In this document: piece by piece, positions 35,121 to 42,472 of the stretch
Position numbering within the stretch: the first letter of the stretch is position 1
Layout: each line of letters opens with the position of its first letter
Source of the DNA: Variovorax paradoxus
GTDB taxonomy: Bacteria; Pseudomonadota; Gammaproteobacteria; Burkholderiales; Burkholderiaceae_C
Reading direction: 5' to 3'
Assembly (NCBI RefSeq): GCF_902712855.1
Contig: NZ_LR743508.1
Span: 682,001-746,000, forward strand
DNA length: 64,000 nucleotides
Notes under the pieces: generated by a model
The model's database searches: none
Told to the model about the DNA's origin: nothing
The model's input: the letters and a program-made list of their open reading frames with translations, nothing else
Program-made: the position numbers and the translations under genes

Positions 35121-35789
35121 ATGAGCCGCGCGCGGACACCATCGCCGTTTCCCACGGCGAATGTCGTCCGGCTGCCGCAACGCCTCGTCGCCCCGCGAAC
35201 CAGGCCGGCGCGCCCGCCTCGCAGCGAGCGAGCCGGTGCCGTCGGTGCTCAGATCAAGGCCTTGCGCGCAGTGACAGGAACTTCTGGCGGCGAGCTGGCC
35301 AGGTGTGCAGGGGTCTCGCGCTCCATGCTCTCCCGCGTGGAGCGCGGTCTGGCATCGCCGTCGGTGGAGACCCTCGAGCGCATTGCGACCGCGATGGGCG
35401 TGTCGATCTCGCGATTCTTCACACAGCGCGCGGAACGCGTCGACTTTCTGCACGTGCCGGCCGGTCACGGCATCCCGGTGGACAGCTTGGCGGCGGCAAC
35501 GGGCGGACGCTATGAACTGCTCGGGCATCTGTTGTCGGGGGACTTGAGCGTTGCACCGAGTCTCGTGCAGATCGACGCTTCCGACGAAACCCCCGCGGCG
35601 CTGACGCATCAGGGACTCAAGTTCATCTACGTTCTCTCAGGAAAGGCGCGCTACCGCTACGGTCCCAGGCATGTGAGCCTCGGCGCGGGGGATGCTTTGC
35701 TCTTCGACGCATCCGCTGCCCATGGCGTCGTGCGCGTCGACGAGGCGCCGATGAACTACCTGTGCGCGGTGTTCAGCCTTCGGACCTGA
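35121..35789 (+). CDS. XRE-cupin transcriptional regulator
   Basis: The 222-residue protein has an XRE helix-turn-helix (AQIKALRAVTGTSGGELARC, VSRSMLSRVERGLASPSVET) after a 45-residue Arg/Pro-rich N-terminus, then a C-terminal cupin (FIYVLSGKARYRYGPRHVSL, AGDALLFDASAAHG) that would bind a small metabolite. GGAGGG precedes the ATG. A paralogue of exactly the same length lies at 39927-40595 but has an internal TAG. It lies 121 bp downstream of papB on the same strand and converges on the eamA gene. It is a candidate pathway-specific regulator. Confidence 0.9.
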   Translation: MSRARTPSPFPTANVVRLPQRLVAPRTRPARPPRSERAGAVGAQIKALRAVTGTSGGELARCAGVSRSMLSRVERGLASPSVETLERIATAMGVSISRFFTQRAERVDFLHVPAGHGIPVDSLAAATGGRYELLGHLLSGDLSVAPSLVQIDASDETPAALTHQGLKFIYVLSGKARYRYGPRHVSLGAGDALLFDASAAHGVVRVDEAPMNYLCAVFSLRT

Positions 35790-35873
35790 GCGTCATGGCG
35801 CCGCAACGGTCGCGCGCGAGGTGCCGTCGCCGTGAGGCGCGCCTGTTCCAGGCCTGGCGAGCGGCCGTCCCGG

Positions 35874-36743
35874 TCAACGCCGGACTGCGCCGCGCATGGT
35901 GAAGATGCCGGCGACCACGATCACGACGATGCCGCAGGTGCCGGCGGCATCGGGCACCTCCCCCCACACCAAAAAGGTGGCGAGGCATGCCCATACGAGC
36001 AGGCTGTAGCGAAAGGGCGTCACGACGGCCAGGTCCGAGCCGCGGCATGCCGCGATGAGCGAGTAGTTGCCCGCCGCGGTGCACAGTGCGGCGCCGACGA
36101 GCACCCATGTCTCACGGCGCGCCACGCTGGCCCAGGACTCGTCCATCGCCCAGCCCAGCACGGGACCGGCCGCGCACGCCGCACAGCTCGCGGTCGCGGC
36201 CACCATGGCGGAGGGCAGCGACGGTGGCAAGCGTCGCGTCGCCAGGTCTCGCGCCGCGAGCGAGACGGCGCACAGGCATGCCAGGATGACGCCATCGCTC
36301 AGCGGTTGGGCCGCGGGCCGCAGGATCAGCAGCGCGCCGGCCAGGCCGAACGCCACGGCGAGGAGGCGCCCAGGGCGGGCAGGTTCCCACCCCAGTGTCA
36401 TGCTGGTCATCGCGATCAGCAGCGGGGCCGTCATCATGATGGCGCTGACGCTCGACAGCGAGGCCTGCGAGAGCGCGAGTACCGAGGTGCCCGCGGTGGT
36501 CACCTCCAGGGCGCATCGAAGCGCCAGCAGGGGACGCCAGAGCGTGCGCATGGCCCCCGGTGTTGCCAGGCGACGGTGCGAGACCAGCGCGAGCGCCGCT
36601 GTCGCGGCGACGCCCCGGACGGCCAGAACCTGACCAGGGGGAAAGACGTCCAGCGTCAGCTTGACGAGCGTGTCGTTCAGTACGTAGCACGCCATCGCCG
36701 CGGTCATGAGTGCGATGCCTCGGCGGTTCGGCGCCGAGATCAT
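35874..36743 (-). CDS. EamA-family (DMT) transporter
   Basis: The 289-residue inner-membrane protein has about ten transmembrane helices in two EamA repeats (MTAAMACYVLNDTLVKLTLD at the start; AMVAATASCAACAAGPVLGW and VVTPFRYSLLVWACLATFLV in the second half). The family includes YddG and RhtA, exporters of aromatic amino acids and other metabolites. Its start overlaps the stop of pabAB (ATGA), so it is the second gene of that operon and probably exports the amino-arene product. It converges on the XRE-cupin gene. Confidence 0.88.
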   Translation of the reverse strand: MISAPNRRGIALMTAAMACYVLNDTLVKLTLDVFPPGQVLAVRGVAATAALALVSHRRLATPGAMRTLWRPLLALRCALEVTTAGTSVLALSQASLSSVSAIMMTAPLLIAMTSMTLGWEPARPGRLLAVAFGLAGALLILRPAAQPLSDGVILACLCAVSLAARDLATRRLPPSLPSAMVAATASCAACAAGPVLGWAMDESWASVARRETWVLVGAALCTAAGNYSLIAACRGSDLAVVTPFRYSLLVWACLATFLVWGEVPDAAGTCGIVVIVVAGIFTMRGAVRR

Positions 36744-38866
36744 TCGCCGGCCTTCGGCTTGTCAGAGCGCGCGGGCGCCGGAGCGGTGTCGTGTGGCGTC
36801 ATGGCGCCAGCGCCGCCGCATCGCTGCAGCACTTCGCAGGATGCACGTGCCTTGAGCACGATCTCCTCGACCTCCTGGTCCGGGTCCGACAGCGCCACGA
36901 TGGCGCCGCCCGTGCCGATCGAGACGCGCTGGGCGGCGCTCACGATGGTCCGGATCACGATGTTCAGCTGAGCCGTGCCGTTCAGTGAGAGATAGCCGAT
37001 GCTGCCTGCATAGACGCCACGTGCCGCCTCCTCGAGACCGTCGAGGATGTGCATGGTTCGCTCCTTGGGCGCCCCCGTCATCGATCCGCCCGGGAATGTC
37101 GCCAGCACGCAGTCGATCGGGCCCAGTCCTTCACGCAGGTGCCCCCGAATCGTGCTGACCATCTGGTGCACGCTGGCGTAGGTCTCGATCTCAAACAGTC
37201 CCGGTACGTGGACGGAGTCCACGTCGCAGACACGGTTGAGGTCATTGCGCAGCAGGTCGACGATCATCAGATTTTCCGCGCGTGTCTTCTCGTCGTCGAC
37301 AAGCCACTGTGCGATGGACCGGTCCGCCGCCTCGTCTTCTCCGCGCCCGGCGGTGCCCTTGATCGGCCGGGATTCCACGCTGCCGTCGGCACCGATGCGC
37401 AGGAACAGCTCGGGCGACGCGCACAGCACGGACAATTCGGGTGTCTTCAGGAAGGCGGCGTAGGGGGCAGGACTGCGCGCGCGAAGTGCGCGGTAGACCG
37501 GCCATGGCTCGATGGCGCCTTGGCCCCGCAGCTGGTTGGTCAGGCAGACCTCGTAGGTCTCACCTTCGAGGATCTCGTGCTGCGCGCGCACGATGCGCCT
37601 GCGATAATCGGTGAGATCGACCAGCCACTGCATCGGGCCCAGCCCGCGCGCGGCATCCTCGCCGACGGACGGCATGGCGGGCAGCTCACGTTGAAGCTGC
37701 CGTGCAACCGCCTCGATCCAGTCCGCGTTGGCCTTCGAGAGCTGGTCCCCGTCCAAGCAAAGCACCCATGTCTGTTGCTCGGCGTGGTCGAACACCAGGA
37801 GCCGGTCCGCCAGGATCCACAGCGCGTCCGGCGTTTCGGCGCGGTGCACGCTCCCGCCGCCGAGCTCTGCCTTGAGCTCGTAGCCGAAGTAGCCGACGAA
37901 GCCCCCCGCGAAATCAAATGGCAGCGGCGCAGGGGCCGGCCGCGGTGGCGGCAGCTGCTCGCGCAGGTAGTCGAAGATGCTCTGGACACGCCTGTCCACC
38001 GTGCCGTGAGTGCGGATCTCGAGATCCTTGCCGCTCGCGCGGTAGATCACGCGCTTGCCCAGAGGGCCGCTGGCATCACCCATGAACGAGAAGCGTGCGC
38101 GCGTGGTGTCGGTCAGGCTGCTGTCCAGCCAGAACGATGTGGTGGCCTGGGCAAAGAGGGCATCGAAGACCTGCTCGGGATCCGGCAGGACATCGAGGCA
38201 GCGGGCATGCACCTGCACGGCAGCGTGCTTGCCGAGGCTGAATTCCGGCAGGAAGCTGCCCATGGTGCTCGCGGGGCGGCGATGGCTGCGCCATGCCAGC
38301 GTCAGTTCCCGGAAGTTGTTCAACAGTCGGGCACCGTATTCCGTGCAGATCGATTCGGGGTGGAACTGGACACCCCACCACGGCCGGCGAATGTGACGCA
38401 GCGCCATCAGCGTGCCGTCCGCCGCCCAGGCCAGCGCCTCGAGTTCAGCGGGCAGGTCGGTGACGGCCAACGAGTGGTATCTCACCACTTCGAAGTGGTC
38501 GGGAATGCCGCGAAACAGGCCGGTCGCCGCATGATGGACGCGATCCAGGCGTCCGTGCATCGGCCGCGTCGCACGTGCCACCGTGGCGCCGCAATGGTGC
38601 GCCATGGCCTGGTGCCCCAGGCAGACGCCGAGCACGGGCACGCGTGCCTGGCGCAGGGCTTCCGCGGAGATGCCGAGATCCGTCGGACGCTGCGGTCTGC
38701 CGGGCCCGGGAGAGATCACGATGTTGTCGAAGTCCAGCGCCTCGATCTCGCGCCAGGGCCGTTCGTCGTTCCTGATCACGAGGGGCTCCTCGGCGTTGCA
38801 CGCGGCCAGGTATTGGTAGAGGTTGTAGGTGAAGGAATCGTGGTTGTCGATCAAGAGGGTGCGCAT
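36740..38866 (-). CDS. pabAB: Fused 4-amino-4-deoxychorismate synthase (PabA-PabB)
   Basis: The 708-residue bifunctional enzyme aminates chorismate with glutamine-derived ammonia. The N-terminal glutamine amidotransferase (residues 1-190) has the nucleophile C82 in VLGVCLGHQAMAH and the His-Glu of VQFHPES. The PabB half has PIKGTAGRG, whose Lys marks ADC synthase rather than anthranilate synthase, then ENLMIVDLLRNDL and TFPGGSMTGAPKERTM. PabA-PabB fusions of this kind are typical of antibiotic pathways (PapA) as well as folate synthesis. GGAG lies seven bases before the ATG. A lux box is 60 bp upstream and eamA overlaps its end. Confidence 0.94.
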   Translation of the reverse strand: MRTLLIDNHDSFTYNLYQYLAACNAEEPLVIRNDERPWREIEALDFDNIVISPGPGRPQRPTDLGISAEALRQARVPVLGVCLGHQAMAHHCGATVARATRPMHGRLDRVHHAATGLFRGIPDHFEVVRYHSLAVTDLPAELEALAWAADGTLMALRHIRRPWWGVQFHPESICTEYGARLLNNFRELTLAWRSHRRPASTMGSFLPEFSLGKHAAVQVHARCLDVLPDPEQVFDALFAQATTSFWLDSSLTDTTRARFSFMGDASGPLGKRVIYRASGKDLEIRTHGTVDRRVQSIFDYLREQLPPPRPAPAPLPFDFAGGFVGYFGYELKAELGGGSVHRAETPDALWILADRLLVFDHAEQQTWVLCLDGDQLSKANADWIEAVARQLQRELPAMPSVGEDAARGLGPMQWLVDLTDYRRRIVRAQHEILEGETYEVCLTNQLRGQGAIEPWPVYRALRARSPAPYAAFLKTPELSVLCASPELFLRIGADGSVESRPIKGTAGRGEDEAADRSIAQWLVDDEKTRAENLMIVDLLRNDLNRVCDVDSVHVPGLFEIETYASVHQMVSTIRGHLREGLGPIDCVLATFPGGSMTGAPKERTMHILDGLEEAARGVYAGSIGYLSLNGTAQLNIVIRTIVSAAQRVSIGTGGAIVALSDPDQEVEEIVLKARASCEVLQRCGGAGAMTPHDTAPAPARSDKPKAGE

Positions 38867-38925
38867 GGAAGGCTCCTGGTGGTGCGGGCGGACCTCGCAT
38901 CCTTCGCGTCCAGCCGTGATGCAGC

Positions 38926-38945
38926 AACTGCCAGAACTGGTAGGT
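38926..38945. promoter_or_regulatory. lux-box-like palindrome upstream of pabAB
   Basis: The 20-mer AACTGCCAGAACTGGTAGGT is symmetric at 14 of 20 positions and close to the general lux box form (ACCTnCCAG..CTGGnAGnT). It lies 60-79 bp upstream of the pabAB start, the same distance as the luxI element, and matches that element at 17 of 20 positions. It implies direct control by the LuxR protein. Confidence 0.8.
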
Positions 38946-39539
38946 GCAAGGCCGGTGTGCCGGGGCGACTGCTGTTGAGTCGGCGCGCGGCATCGCGCCG
39001 CAGAGCGTCAGGTGGACGTGCGCACGCTTCTTCGCCGAGCTGCCATGCTGCGTCGTGTGCCCCGGTGGTCGATGCGCGTCGGTTGGCCCGCCCGTTGATA
39101 CGGCGATTGCACAGGTCCTGGCTCTCCCAAGGGGAAGGCGACGGCGTCGGGGGGCGCTGACCCGCGTTTCGAACATGGCAGGCAAGGGGGATTGGGCACC
39201 GTTTGGAGGGCGTCGTTCCACCCGAGCGGAGTCTGCGCGCGCTTGGTGGCCAAACGATCTCGATGCGCTCGATCGCCTGCGAGGGATCCGTCGCTGTCGC
39301 TTTGAGCGCGCGCTGGATCCCCTGCGACCCTGCAGGATCGCCGACACGCGGCTTCGGAAACGCCTCCCAGAGCTGCAGCGGTGGATCGTGGACAAACTGC
39401 GGTCTGAGATGCGCACGACGTCGCGCAGGCGTCGCCGGCTCAACCCCATTGTCTATGGGGCCGCACCGTTCCTCGCGGCAGCGGGCCAACGACTGGCTTG
39501 CCGCGGAACTGCTCCAACAGCGGCCCTCGCGACCGGGCG
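38946..39539. other. No gene recognised
   Basis: About 590 bp behind the pabAB promoter. Plus-strand frames are open but Arg-rich and motif-free; the stretch LDRLRGIRRCRFERALDPLR in one of them is not recognisable. It may contain decayed sequence associated with the duplicated regulator downstream. Confidence 0.35.
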
Positions 39540-39752
39540 CTATAGCCCCTTGAACAGGTCGCCCACCGAGAGCCCAAGTGCTGCGGCGAGGGTTTCTATT
39601 GCGGCGAGAGACGGATTGCGAACTCCGCGCTCCATGCCGCTGACATAGGTACGGTCAAAACCGCAGGCAGCTGCAAATTCCTCTTGCGAAAGGGCGCGCT
39701 CTTTTCGCAATTCCCTCAAGCGCTCGCTGAACCGAATGGATAGTGACTTCAC
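39540..39752 (-). CDS. Small XRE-family helix-turn-helix protein
   Basis: The 70-residue protein is a single HTH_3 domain: SIRFSERLRELRKERALSQE, EFAAACGFDRTYVSGMERG, then NPSLAAIETLAAALGLSVGD. It resembles restriction-modification controller proteins and small phage-type repressors, but no restriction or methylase gene is visible in the window. A dyad and a direct repeat lie just upstream (39765-39828), likely its operator. It ends in TAG. Confidence 0.85.
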   Translation of the reverse strand: MKSLSIRFSERLRELRKERALSQEEFAAACGFDRTYVSGMERGVRNPSLAAIETLAAALGLSVGDLFKGL

Positions 39753-39764
39753 CCTCCAATTGGC

Positions 39765-39788
39765 GTGGTTTGTAGACTAATCAACCAC
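39765..39788. promoter_or_regulatory. Dyad operator upstream of the small XRE gene
   Basis: GTGGTT and AACCAC (6-bp arms) flank TGTAGACTAATC, whose core TAGACTA is itself palindromic. The element ends 12 bp before the XRE start codon. The octamer ATCGTCAC is also directly repeated nearby at 39795-39802 and 39821-39828 in AT-rich DNA. This layout fits an autoregulated controller protein; binding is inference. Confidence 0.55.
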
Positions 39789-39926
39789 GGACTTATCGTC
39801 ACATATTAAGATGTCGACCAATCGTCACTTTTGCCAGAGAGCGGGTTGAAGAATTGGCGCGGGGCCCCGGCGGTCGACCCTTGGGATTAATTTTTGCAGG
39901 ATCGACGACTGCCACGAGGATCGAGA

Positions 39927-40595
39927 TTGACGCACGTTCGAATTGCTTCACCTTTCCCCACTGCTCGGCCATTCAAGCTGCCTGAACATGCAAAGGCGCG
40001 ACGCAAGCAACCAGAGTCCACACCGCGGAGCGGTTCTGCCTCGCGGATCGGTGCGCAGATTCGGGCGCTGAGGCTGGCTGCGGGAAACTCGGCCGGTGCG
40101 CTTGCCCTGTCCAGTGGAGTTTCTCGATCAATGCTTTCACGTATCGAGCACGGATTGGTGTCGCCTTCGGTCGAAACTCTGGACCGCATTGCCGATGGGT
40201 TGCGGGTGCCAATCTCGCGTTTCTTCGGCGACCAGGCTCGCCGCACGGACTTCTGTCATGTTCAGTCGGGTCACGGGCTCGTTGTCGATCGCGTCGGCGA
40301 AGTCGCGGACTACCGCTATGAACTCCTCGGTCACTCGCTGTCCGGCAATCTGTTCGTGGAGCCCTACCTGGTCACGCTGCTTCCCGATGCAAAGCCTTAT
40401 GTCACGTTCCAGCATCCAGGGCTTAAGCTCTTGTATTTCCTGCCAGGGGAGGTTAGCTACCGTTAGAGCGCCAAGACCGCCTCGGTAAAGGCGGGTGACT
40501 CTCTGATGTTCGACGCCACAGCGCTGCATGGCATCGAGGCTATTTACTTGCGGCCTGTGTCGTATCCCTCCATCGTCTTCACGCTGCGTGAGTGA
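39927..40595 (+). pseudogene. XRE-cupin regulator paralogue interrupted by an in-frame TAG
   Basis: The frame has 223 codons including the final TGA, exactly as many as the intact paralogue at 35121, and aligns with it throughout: SPFPTA near the start, GVSRSMLSRIEHGLVSPSVE in the HTH, RYELLGHSLSGNLFV, and after the stop KAGDSLMFDATALHGIE and VFTLRE. The only lesion is TAG at 40464-40466, after VSYR, where the paralogue has Tyr. A TTG with GAGGA seven bases upstream is the probable start, aligned with the ATG of the paralogue. Truncated product would keep the DNA-binding domain and most of the cupin. Confidence 0.8.
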
Positions 40596-40831
40596 GCTGT
40601 CCCGCCGATCGTCTGTGCGCGCCATCTTTCAGCCACTTGCGGGTTCCGCATTCCGTAGGACCGAGAGCGGTCATTGCAGCTTAACGGCTTGAGACAGCCG
40701 GATCAAAAAGCTGAGGTCGCCAGCGCTGTCTGCCTACATCTGCTGCCCCTGGCACGCGTTGGTGCCGGTTCAATTCAAAGAGCGTCAGGGGCTAAGAACC
40801 TCCGCGCGAGAAAAGCGCGTCAAGTCATTGA

Positions 40832-40857
40832 TGTTGGTTTCCATTCAGAAGTGACCC
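40832..40857. mobile_element. Possible IS21-type terminal sequence
   Basis: The sequence beginning TGTTGGTTTCCATTCAGAAG and running into GTGACCC resembles the terminal inverted repeats of IS21-family elements as I remember them. It directly precedes the IS3 transposase remnant. No istA/istB gene is present, so if it is an IS end it is a scar. Confidence 0.35.
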
Positions 40858-40883
40858 AGGGGGCGGATAAAAACTTGGACTGG

Positions 40884-41015
40884 TTATGCTGCAAGTCCGA
40901 GGCTCACCCGGTATTTGATGGGACTGCGAGAGCCGAGAGAGATCTTGATCCGCTTCTCGTTGTACCAGCGGATGTAGGTATCAACGACCTCGATGAACTT
41001 CGATGGTCGCGGCCA
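40884..41015 (-). mobile_element. IS3-family transposase (OrfB) C-terminal remnant
   Basis: The last 43 codons read PRPSKFIEVVDTYIRWYNEK, then RIKISLGSRSPIKYRVSLGL, the standard end of IS3-family OrfB (rve domain). The catalytic DDE part is missing, so the fragment is dead. The stretch upstream, antisense to the SRAP gene, is unrelated. It marks a past insertion at the right boundary of the quorum/aminochorismate region. Confidence 0.8.
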
Positions 41016-41034
41016 GTCAGGCCCCGAGGGGCAC

Positions 41035-41958
41035 TCAGGCTGCGAGCCGATGCTCGTGGTAGGGGCGCTCGCGGTCATCAAGTAACGCGTATTGGGCATC
41101 CGGACTCCCCATGTCCGGTCGCAACCAGGCATCGATGTTCTCGGGCTTGAGCGGGATGGGGCAGCGGTCTTGCCCCGCAGCGCGAACCTCGTCCGGCGGC
41201 TCGTCCATGATGAGAGCAAACGAGAGCAGGTCGGGTTGGCCAGGCGCAGTCCATCGGGACCACAGGCAAGCGAGCCACATGTCTTGTGCGGGCGTTGGCC
41301 TGAACTCGAGGATGGTGTCTTTTCCATCGCGGTCGACATGCTCGTAGAAGGCATTGACGACAAGCACGCCGTGCGTCACGCTGAACTGGCCGCGCCAGAA
41401 GCCTTCGAGGTTGTCGCGCCGGGCGTTGTACGTACCCGGGTAAAGCACATCGAACTTCTCGGGCTTGCCGGCCGGCCGGCAGTGATAGCGCATCGGCTTG
41501 ACCGCGCGTTGCCCGTTCTCCCAGATCATGACCGGTGCATACACGCCAGGAAAGATCCTCGCGTCGCGTGGCTCCGGCTGCGTGCGTCTGAGGTCCGCCA
41601 GCTTCCCCAATCCCCACTCGACCTTGGCGGTGGCCATGCGAACGTCCTCGGTGGCTTTCTTCGTGGTCTTGGTCAGCAACTTGCGTTGAGCGTCCGCCAG
41701 GCGCTTGCGCTGCGCAAAGATGTCCTGCTCGAGCGCCAGGGCCTGCTCGGCATTGAAAGTGTCAATCAGCCCCTTGATCTCACGCTCCTCGTCGTTCTCA
41801 GGCGTCTCGAAGGCCGCGTCCATCATTTTGGGAATCTTGATCTTCGGGTTGCCTTGACGCTCGTAGTAGAGCTCGGCAAAGGCGCGCAAGGTGAGCACAC
41901 CACCGAAGAGACGGAAGAACTGTTTGTAGTCGGCGCGAATCTGGGCGGAATAGCACAT
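41035..41958 (-). CDS. SOS response-associated peptidase (SRAP) family protein
   Basis: The 307-residue protein belongs to the YedK/HMCES family that crosslinks to abasic sites in single-stranded DNA. It begins MCYSAQIRAD with the catalytic Cys2, and has TYNARRDN (Asn) and NAFYEHVD (Glu). The His that normally lies in the HDR(M/C)P motif is Gln here (AAGQDRCPIPL, codon CAA), which could weaken crosslink reversal or catalysis. An insertion of about 80 residues near the N-terminus, relative to short YedK, contains a coiled-coil-like helix (FAQRKRLADAQRKLL). It lies next to the SOS polymerase cassette. Confidence 0.88.
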   Translation of the reverse strand: MCYSAQIRADYKQFFRLFGGVLTLRAFAELYYERQGNPKIKIPKMMDAAFETPENDEEREIKGLIDTFNAEQALALEQDIFAQRKRLADAQRKLLTKTTKKATEDVRMATAKVEWGLGKLADLRRTQPEPRDARIFPGVYAPVMIWENGQRAVKPMRYHCRPAGKPEKFDVLYPGTYNARRDNLEGFWRGQFSVTHGVLVVNAFYEHVDRDGKDTILEFRPTPAQDMWLACLWSRWTAPGQPDLLSFALIMDEPPDEVRAAGQDRCPIPLKPENIDAWLRPDMGSPDAQYALLDDRERPYHEHRLAA

Positions 41959-42132
41959 GCGACAGCTCCCATGACGAGATGCCCACGACGGTGGGCTAAA
42001 GGTTTTTTCTTAGAGATCGAATCTTTAGGCTTGGCAAAAACGTGTGTTGAGAGCGACTTATAAAGCAGTTCGAAGATGGTTGTCGAAGCTCTGAGAGCTG
42101 ATGGCGGTGCGCCGATTGCGCAGGGCAGCGAC

Positions 42133-42449
42133 CTATCTGCGCGGGACTAAGACGGGCTCCATCCACTTCGGCGCCGCGGCCTGCGGCGACATCTGACGAA
42201 GATGCGGCTCGCGCGCCAGGTCCGCGGCCAACTCCTCGAGCTGCTCCGGATCGACCGTGCGCCAGTGCATCTTCAGCTGCCGCACGCAGTAGAAGATCCA
42301 GATGTCGGTGGGTATGTCGTCGTGATCCATGACAATGTGGATGGGCCCGCCGACCCCGCGCCGTGTCGACGTAGATCGCCGGACCCGTCCGAGGAGGAAA
42401 ATTTGTAAACCTTCTTGCTCGGTGCCGAATCGTCCTCGATACTGTACAT
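42133..42449 (-). pseudogene. Small gene divergent from imuA, probably frameshifted
   Basis: Two coding-like segments lie in different frames: MYSIEDDSAPSKKVYKFSSS at the 5' end (ATG at 42449, inside the LexA box) and IHIVMDHDDIPTDIWIFYCV continuing QLKMHWRTVDPEQLEEL to the stop at 42133. A third-frame patch PAIYVDTARG between them would join them with two frame changes, so the gene may have suffered two compensating indels or sequence errors. Alternatively only the 65-codon ORF 42133-42330 is used. The position of its start under the SOS box suggests DNA-damage control. Family unknown. Confidence 0.45.
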
Positions 42450-42457
42450 CCATACAG
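42442..42457. promoter_or_regulatory. LexA binding site (SOS box)
   Basis: CTGTACATCCATACAG matches the CTGT-N8-ACAG consensus exactly. It lies 15 bp upstream of imuA and overlaps the 5' end of the divergent small gene, so LexA would repress both. It explains damage induction of the imuA-imuB-dnaE2 operon. Confidence 0.93.
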
Positions 42458-42472
42458 TAATCGGAGCCACAG

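Noticed and set aside
37049..39160. A 703-codon plus-strand frame opposite pabAB
   Set aside because: Antisense to a clearly recognised PabAB; no motif or ribosome binding site.
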